64,000 nucleotides of DNA from JAYPHU01 sp038127535. GTDB taxonomy: Bacteria > Pseudomonadota > Alphaproteobacteria > Rhodospirillales > UBA2165. Position numbers and translations under genes: made by a program. The notes under the pieces were generated by a model. That model saw only the letters and a list, made by a program, of their open reading frames with translations, was not told where the DNA came from and did not search any database. Shown piece by piece: positions 59,752 through 64,000 of the stretch; positions within the stretch are counted from its first letter, which is position 1, and each line of letters begins with the position of its first letter. Location: assembly GCA_038127535.1 (NCBI GenBank), contig JAYPHU010000020.1:5963-69962 (forward strand). Direction: 5' to 3'.

Positions 59752-60777
59752 TCAGCCCTTCACCATCTCGAGGGCCAGATCCAGGTTGGACGGATCGGGT
59801 TCGATCTCGCCTCGGTGGATGCGCCGGGTGATCTCGGTGATGGCGGCATTGGCCGGGGCGGGCCGGCCCTTGGCCGCGCTTTCCTCGGCGACCAGACCGT
59901 TAATCAGGTCCACTTCCGAATAGCGGCCCTTCAGGTGATCCTGCAGCACGCAGTCCCGCGCCGCCGGGCCGATATCGGCTGCCAGCTTGTCGAACAGGGT
60001 TTCCAAAAGCTGGTTCGTGTCCTTAATGTCGTTCTCGCTGAGCCCGAAGATCGGTTCGATCTTGTAGCCCCGGTCCTGGCCGACGGCCAACGCCTCGGAG
60101 CCGGTCTTCAATAGAAAATCCCGCATGCCCGGCACCCGGACGGCCTCGTACAGTGTGAGGCCCAGCATAGCGAGGGGGCCGAGGCACATGGTGTTCACGA
60201 TCAGCTTCATCCACTTTGCGGAGATGATGTTGGGGGTGATGGAGACTTGGCCGATGTTCTTCAGGATCGCCTCGATCTCCGGGATGCGGGCTTCCATATG
60301 TTTGTCGAGCGCGCCCAGGCCCATCCAGGTTTTGGCCGGCGGCGTGTTACGCTGCACCAGGCCGGGCGTGAAAATTTCCGACGATAGCTCGATGACGCAG
60401 CCGATGGTGCGGTCGCGCCCGACGATGTCTGCGATGTCATCGGCGGTCATGGCGTTCTGAATGCCGACCATCATCCCGCCTTCCGCGAGATAGGGTTCGA
60501 TCAGATGCGCCATCCATTTGGTGTCATAGGCCTTAGGCATCAGGAAGACATAATCGAACGTCCGGTTTAGCGCCGCTACGTCGCACAGGTGGTGGGCATC
60601 GACCTCCACATGCACCTCTTGATCCGGCATTTTGATGGTCAGGCCGTCTCTGCGCATGGTTTCCACATGCTCCGGCCACTGATCGATCAGGGTGACATTG
60701 TGACCGGTGCGGACCAGATCGGCGGCGGCGCAGCTGCCGTTCGCGCCGGTGCCGAGGACGGCGATCAAATTCTCCAT
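59752..60777 (-). CDS. Ketopantoate reductase-family protein (PanE/ApbA-like)
   Basis: 341 residues. The N-terminal Rossmann domain starts IAVLGTGANGSCAAADLVRTGHNVTLID (GxGxxG near 8-13), and the helical C-terminal domain contains KWMKLIVNTMCLGPLAML near 193, the position of the catalytic Lys-Asn segment in ketopantoate reductases. It is somewhat longer than E. coli PanE (303). The nearness of panB and panC supports a role in reducing ketopantoate to pantoate, but relatives act on other 2-oxo acids, so no gene symbol is given. Confidence 0.85.
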   Translation of the reverse strand: MENLIAVLGTGANGSCAAADLVRTGHNVTLIDQWPEHVETMRRDGLTIKMPDQEVHVEVDAHHLCDVAALNRTFDYVFLMPKAYDTKWMAHLIEPYLAEGGMMVGIQNAMTADDIADIVGRDRTIGCVIELSSEIFTPGLVQRNTPPAKTWMGLGALDKHMEARIPEIEAILKNIGQVSITPNIISAKWMKLIVNTMCLGPLAMLGLTLYEAVRVPGMRDFLLKTGSEALAVGQDRGYKIEPIFGLSENDIKDTNQLLETLFDKLAADIGPAARDCVLQDHLKGRYSEVDLINGLVAEESAAKGRPAPANAAITEITRRIHRGEIEPDPSNLDLALEMVKG

Positions 60778-60850
60778 GAGCCTCTTTTCCTGTGACGTTG
60801 ATTGGGACTGATTGTGACAGGCGGTTCTGTTGGATCAAGCCATGAAAAAT

Positions 60851-61957
60851 TTAGCGGAGGCCCGCCCTCTGCAGTAGGGCCCGGACCGCCGGCACGGGAA
60901 CAACCAGGTTCGATCCGCCGAATTCTGGCAGAATCCCGAAATTGACAGCCACCACCTGTCCGGCCGGGTCGAGAACGGGCCCGCCACTGCCGCCGCTGGT
61001 CGTTTCCGCGTCATAGACGATGTTGGCATGTGTTACCTTGGCGACAATGCCCCTGCTTGCCAGTGGGACGACAGCTCCTCGCGCCACAAGCTTGGCCGCC
61101 ACGCTCCAGAACTCAGTGTCCTTGGCCTCTTCAAGTTCAGCGATAAACGCCCGTCCCGACTGAGCGACCAAAGCCCATAAGCCGGTGGGATGCCCCATCA
61201 GAATGACCTCGCTGCCGGCAGCCGGTGATTCCACGGCGAGGGGCAAGTTTTTGGGCGCCGGTCCCGCCGGAACATACCGCAACAGGGCAAGATCGGCCGC
61301 ATCGCTTGCGGCAATAAATGTAACAGGTATCGGGTTTGTCCGACCGGGCTGATAGGCGACGAACTTGGTAAACACCGGCTCCATCTGTTGTGCCGCTAGC
61401 ACCTCCACCACAGTGTCCTCTTCCCACGGATTTGCGACATTGCGGTAGGTGACCATGACGCCTGCCGGGTCAACGGCAAATCCCGTGCCGGTAAACTGCT
61501 TCTCCGCAATCGGGCCGGATTTGTCCAGCGAGAGCATTGGTTGTCCCAACGGGTTTAGGAGAGGATTGCCGGAGTCGTCCAGGACCTGGCGGAGAAATCG
61601 ACCGGTCGGGGTGTGGCGGAAGCCGTATCCGCCCTGAAGCAAAAAGACGGAGCCTTGTGCTTCGCAAACTACGCGGGCAGCGGCTTCCGAGCGTTCTTAC
61701 AGTGCCGCCAGGCGGCTCGATGCCGTGGAAAGCCGGCTGCCGATCTCATCTTCCAGCGCTTTGAGGTCCCTACCGATAAGTGCTTCGTCCCGCGCGCACG
61801 ACAGAGTCTTGGAGAAACTGTCGAGGCGGGTGGATTCCTTGGCAAGTTCCTGAATTAGGATCTGTTTCAACTGGCGTTGCTGGCAGATCAACGCCCCTAA
61901 TCCGGCGAAGGCCAGAACGATAGTGATGCGAAATGCCGCCCAACTTTCGGACACCAA
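60851..61957 (-). pseudogene. Membrane-anchored trypsin-like serine protease, disrupted
   Basis: One frame runs from about 61957 (GTG, with a TTG just before) to 60851 with a TAA at 61697-61699. N-terminal part: a membrane helix (ITIVLAFAGLGALICQQ) and a coiled coil (KQILIQELAKESTRLDSFSK). Just after the TAA it continues ERSEAAARVVCEAQGSVFLLQGGYGF, then the protease domain with SDAADLALLRY (Asp) and TTSGGSGGPVLD (Ser). The catalytic His is missing: the usual RHV reads RNV (MVTYRNVANPW). A product starting at 61642 would lack the anchor and the His. It is a decayed or non-enzymatic relative. Confidence 0.68.
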
Positions 61958-62047
61958 TTGGTGAAGGGTCCGCTTGATCCATCGTCCGGTCCGTCTGCCT
62001 ATGGGTTGGCGGCTGCTACGCAGATACGCGATGCCGTCCCAGAATAT

Positions 62048-62419
62048 TTACCCGACCGCTTTGCGGCCTGGTTTGTCGCCGGGATATAGGCGAAAATGTG
62101 ATAAGGGTCCGATCTCACCGAATTCGATCATGTCGCCGCGGCACAGTCCGCAGGAGTCCACCAATTCGCCGTTTACCCAGACGTGCTGGCCCGGTGAGAC
62201 GATTATCTTGGAACTGTCGTCGGCCCTTTCGAGCCTCGCCTTAACGTCACTGCCGGGCGCCGGTTCATCCGGGTCGTTGACATGGATCAAGCCGGATGGA
62301 CACACGGTGATCTCGGCTGCATCGCCGCCCAGCCAGCTTACCACGCGCTGAGACGGTCCCGATTGATGCACCTGGGCGGCGACGCCAACACACTCGTCTC
62401 GGGTAGGGGTGTCAGTCAT
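62048..62419 (-). CDS. FHA-domain-like protein
   Basis: 123 residues that look like one forkhead-associated domain, which binds phosphothreonine peptides. The C-terminal half (IIVSPGQHVWVNGELVDSCGLCRGDMIEFGEIG) has the strand-turn pattern with the N-G pair typical of FHA. The N-terminal Gly-Arg/Ser pair is not clear (EITVCPSGLIHVND). It ends at a TAA at 62048. The same frame stays open afterwards and leads, without another stop, into the anchor helix of the damaged protease, so both may once have been one polypeptide. Confidence 0.6.
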   Translation of the reverse strand: MTDTPTRDECVGVAAQVHQSGPSQRVVSWLGGDAAEITVCPSGLIHVNDPDEPAPGSDVKARLERADDSSKIIVSPGQHVWVNGELVDSCGLCRGDMIEFGEIGPLSHFRLYPGDKPGRKAVG

Positions 62420-62484
62420 GGAACGTTTCGTTTCTCAGCCATGGGATTTGAATTATGCCACGGGACGGTCGCTATCGCGGACAC

Positions 62485-62514
62485 AAAAAAACCGGCGCTG
62501 ATGACGCCGGTTTT
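62485..62514 (-). terminator. Rho-independent terminator after the OmpA-like lipoprotein gene
   Basis: AAAACCGGCG (62488-62497) and CGCCGGTTTT (62505-62514) form a perfect 10-bp stem with a 7-nt loop. On the minus strand the stem is followed by seven T. It lies 25 bp beyond the lipoprotein stop and separates it from the FHA gene. Confidence 0.9.
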
Positions 62515-62538
62515 CCTGAATTCATTTAAGCAGAGAGA

Positions 62539-63696
62539 CTAGTTCATATATAGATGAACTTCGGTGCTGGTGGCCTGGCCGGTGCGTTCCGATAGGTTGA
62601 CCCGCGCCGGGGGCAAACCCATCCGTTGCAGGGACCGCAGCACGCTCTCCGCATTGCGGCGCGCCTGGTTGCGGTTTAGCGCCACACGGGCCGCGCCACC
62701 GGAGCTCGGCGCAACGGCGACCAGGGCGAAGGTTGCGCCCGGACGGCGTTGCAGCGCCTGGTTCACGGCGTTGTAGAGCGCTTGCTCGTAAGCCACGTTC
62801 TTGCGGTCGAAGCGGATCACCACCAGCGGCCGTTGACCCGGACCGGGCACGGCGCGGCTCACATTTCCGGCGGGGATGCCCCGCGTGGCGGCAGTCAGCG
62901 CCTGGTTGGTCAGGCTGGCGCCCATGGGCTCGCCGGTTTTGATGGCGGCCGACAGGGTGTTCACGTTGGCCCGCTCGGACGCGACGAAATTGGTCTGGCG
63001 CTGAATATCCTCGGACAATTCTTTTAGCAGCCGGTCGACCAGAACCACGGTCCGGTTTACTTCGTCTTCCAGAATGGCCAAGCCTTGATGGTCTTCATCC
63101 AACGCGCCGGACAGCCGGAACGCCGCGCGGGTGTTTTCCGACAGGAACGACGCCAGGGTGGAATCCGCGGTGACCGAGGTGGTCAGCTGGTTCATGTTGC
63201 TGATGTCGTTGCTGATTTTGTTCAGCAGGCCGAGCGCATTTTCAAAACGCTGGCGCAGGATAGGGTTATCGGGCGTGGTGCCGACCTGCAGTCGCGAATT
63301 GATCGCGGCGACAGCGCCTTGATAATTCTCGGCATCTGCGACCGTGCGGGAGCGAAGCTGCTGCAGGGTCGAGTTGTTCTTGGAGACATTGCCCTGAAGC
63401 CGGCGCAGTTCGCGGCGCAACTCGACAACCTTGCCGCCGACAAAGGTGGCGTTCTGGGCGCTGAGGCTTTGTTGCTGCGGCTGAGCCAGTTGGGGCGCCG
63501 GTTGCGGTGCGCGCCGGGCTTGAGGCGCCGGTTGCGGTGCGGGGGCCGGGGCTTGTGCCTGTTGGGCGGGAGCGGAGGAACCGCCGTTCGGGTCTTCACC
63601 GGTCAGAGATGGCAAGAGCGAGTCAGACGAAAACGAACAGCCCGCCAAAAGGGCTGCCGCTCCGACTATAATCGGCCGATATATTTTAAGAGCCAT
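62539..63696 (-). CDS. Outer-membrane lipoprotein with OmpA-like C-terminal region
   Basis: 385 residues. The signal peptide ends in a lipobox (AALLAGC, Cys near 20). A Pro/Gln/Ala-rich spacer follows (about 40-80), then a helical coiled-coil region (about 85-265). The C-terminal domain (about 285-385) has VVIRFDRKNVAYEQALYNAVNQAL and NRNQARRNAESVLRSLQRMGLPPARVNL. The last part follows the OmpA peptidoglycan-binding layout, with Asn-x-x-x-Ala-Arg and helix repeats. Function unknown; possibly a periplasmic spacer linking outer membrane and cell wall. A strong terminator follows. Confidence 0.72.
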   Translation of the reverse strand: MALKIYRPIIVGAAALLAGCSFSSDSLLPSLTGEDPNGGSSAPAQQAQAPAPAPQPAPQARRAPQPAPQLAQPQQQSLSAQNATFVGGKVVELRRELRRLQGNVSKNNSTLQQLRSRTVADAENYQGAVAAINSRLQVGTTPDNPILRQRFENALGLLNKISNDISNMNQLTTSVTADSTLASFLSENTRAAFRLSGALDEDHQGLAILEDEVNRTVVLVDRLLKELSEDIQRQTNFVASERANVNTLSAAIKTGEPMGASLTNQALTAATRGIPAGNVSRAVPGPGQRPLVVIRFDRKNVAYEQALYNAVNQALQRRPGATFALVAVAPSSGGAARVALNRNQARRNAESVLRSLQRMGLPPARVNLSERTGQATSTEVHLYMN

Positions 63697-63923
63697 CGTG
63701 CCGCCAACCTTATAAAGTTAATAGATACCCGGTCGATTCACTGAATTATTTGAAAGACTTAACACGTCCCTGTTTTATCGTTCAAGATATTACTTACCTA
63801 CCTTGAGTCCGGCAGGCAAGTGAAAATAGTATCCCCGCTCCAAACGGCGCTTACAGCGAGTCGTCCGGCTGAAACACCCGCTTGCACTTCCGCGCCGATT
63901 TGAATAGTTTCTGCCCCTCCCGC

Positions 63924-64000
63924 GCGCCCGTAGCTCAATTGGATAGAGCGTCTGACTACGGATCAGGAGGTTGAGGGTTCGAGTCCTTCCGGGCGCGCCA
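63924..64000 (+). tRNA. tRNA-Arg (anticodon ACG)
   Basis: A 77-nt tRNA ending on the last base of the window. The acceptor stem GCGCCCG pairs with CGGGCGC, followed by the discriminator G and an encoded CCA. The anticodon loop CTACGGA gives ACG (read as ICG, decoding CGU/CGC/CGA), and the T loop GGTTCGAGTCC is canonical. It is complete and in an isolated position, 227 bp from the lipoprotein gene. Confidence 0.97.

Noticed and set aside
1..64000. CRISPR arrays, prophage, insertion sequences or a defence island
   Set aside because: No regularly spaced repeats, integrase, transposase or phage structural genes were found.

Overview
The window is about 60% GC and reads as an alphaproteobacterial chromosome, probably a free-living Rhodospirillales-like lineage. 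This rests on gene order I know from that class: infC-rpmI-rplT-pheS-pheT, rpmH-rnpA-yidD-yidC-engB-argB, rmuC/def-fmt-truA with dapD-dapE nearby, and gshA-rsmE-ubiA. I see no phage, insertion sequence, integrase or CRISPR array. No taxonomic search was run.

Layout. 1-4669: the end of a yejA-like gene followed by yejB-yejE-yejF (peptide importer). 4666-9162: uppP, a glutathione S-transferase, a repeat-rich gap, a TPR protein, an SDR protein and an ABHD10-like hydrolase. 9179-11298: two translationally coupled sugar transferases (GT4, GT9) of envelope type. 11295-18889: a translation operon, thrS with a threonine-rich leader peptide and terminator, infC with a probable ATC start, rpmI, rplT, pheS and pheT. 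18898-23677: a lipase-like protein, a quinone-reductase-like MDR protein, a 2OG-Fe(II) oxygenase, a periplasmic thioredoxin-like gene with an in-frame TGA at the first active-site Cys, and argG. 23898-28982: maeB, a broken DUF3095 gene and an MFS transporter without a clear start. 28984-34578: GST, gshA, rsmE, a CHASE2 remnant, chorismate mutase, ubiA and an alpha/beta hydrolase with an in-frame TGA. 34678-45164: amidohydrolase, rmuC, def, fmt, truA, an SLC13-like transporter, GST, an FAH-family hydrolase, two small membrane proteins, dapE and dapD. 45269-53699: an MBL-fold protein, a HAD nucleotidase, a PAS/GAF/GGDEF protein, an enoyl-CoA hydratase, and argB-engB-yidC-yidD-rnpA-rpmH. 53985-64000: ggt, panB-panC, a broken sugar dehydrogenase, an EamA permease, a ketopantoate-reductase-like gene, a broken serine protease behind an FHA protein, an OmpA-like lipoprotein and tRNA-Arg(ACG).

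How the genes work together. Most are housekeeping: translation and its initiation/termination factors, envelope assembly (uppP, dapD/E, glycosyltransferases, yidC/D), arginine and pantothenate synthesis, and glutathione metabolism (gshA, ggt and three GSTs). The most interesting signals are regulatory or decoding events. A ribosome-mediated threonine attenuator sits on thrS, apparently on a leaderless transcript. Two TGA codons replace Cys in otherwise intact frames; the one in the W-TGA-P-P-C thioredoxin motif is followed by a SECIS-like hairpin and is a good selenoprotein candidate.

Caution: the window also holds clear decay that cannot be selenocysteine (TAG in DUF3095 and in the sugar dehydrogenase, a frameshift in each, TAA in the protease frame, an internal deletion in the CHASE2 gene). 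Nonsense mutation or assembly error therefore remains a live alternative for the TGA genes.
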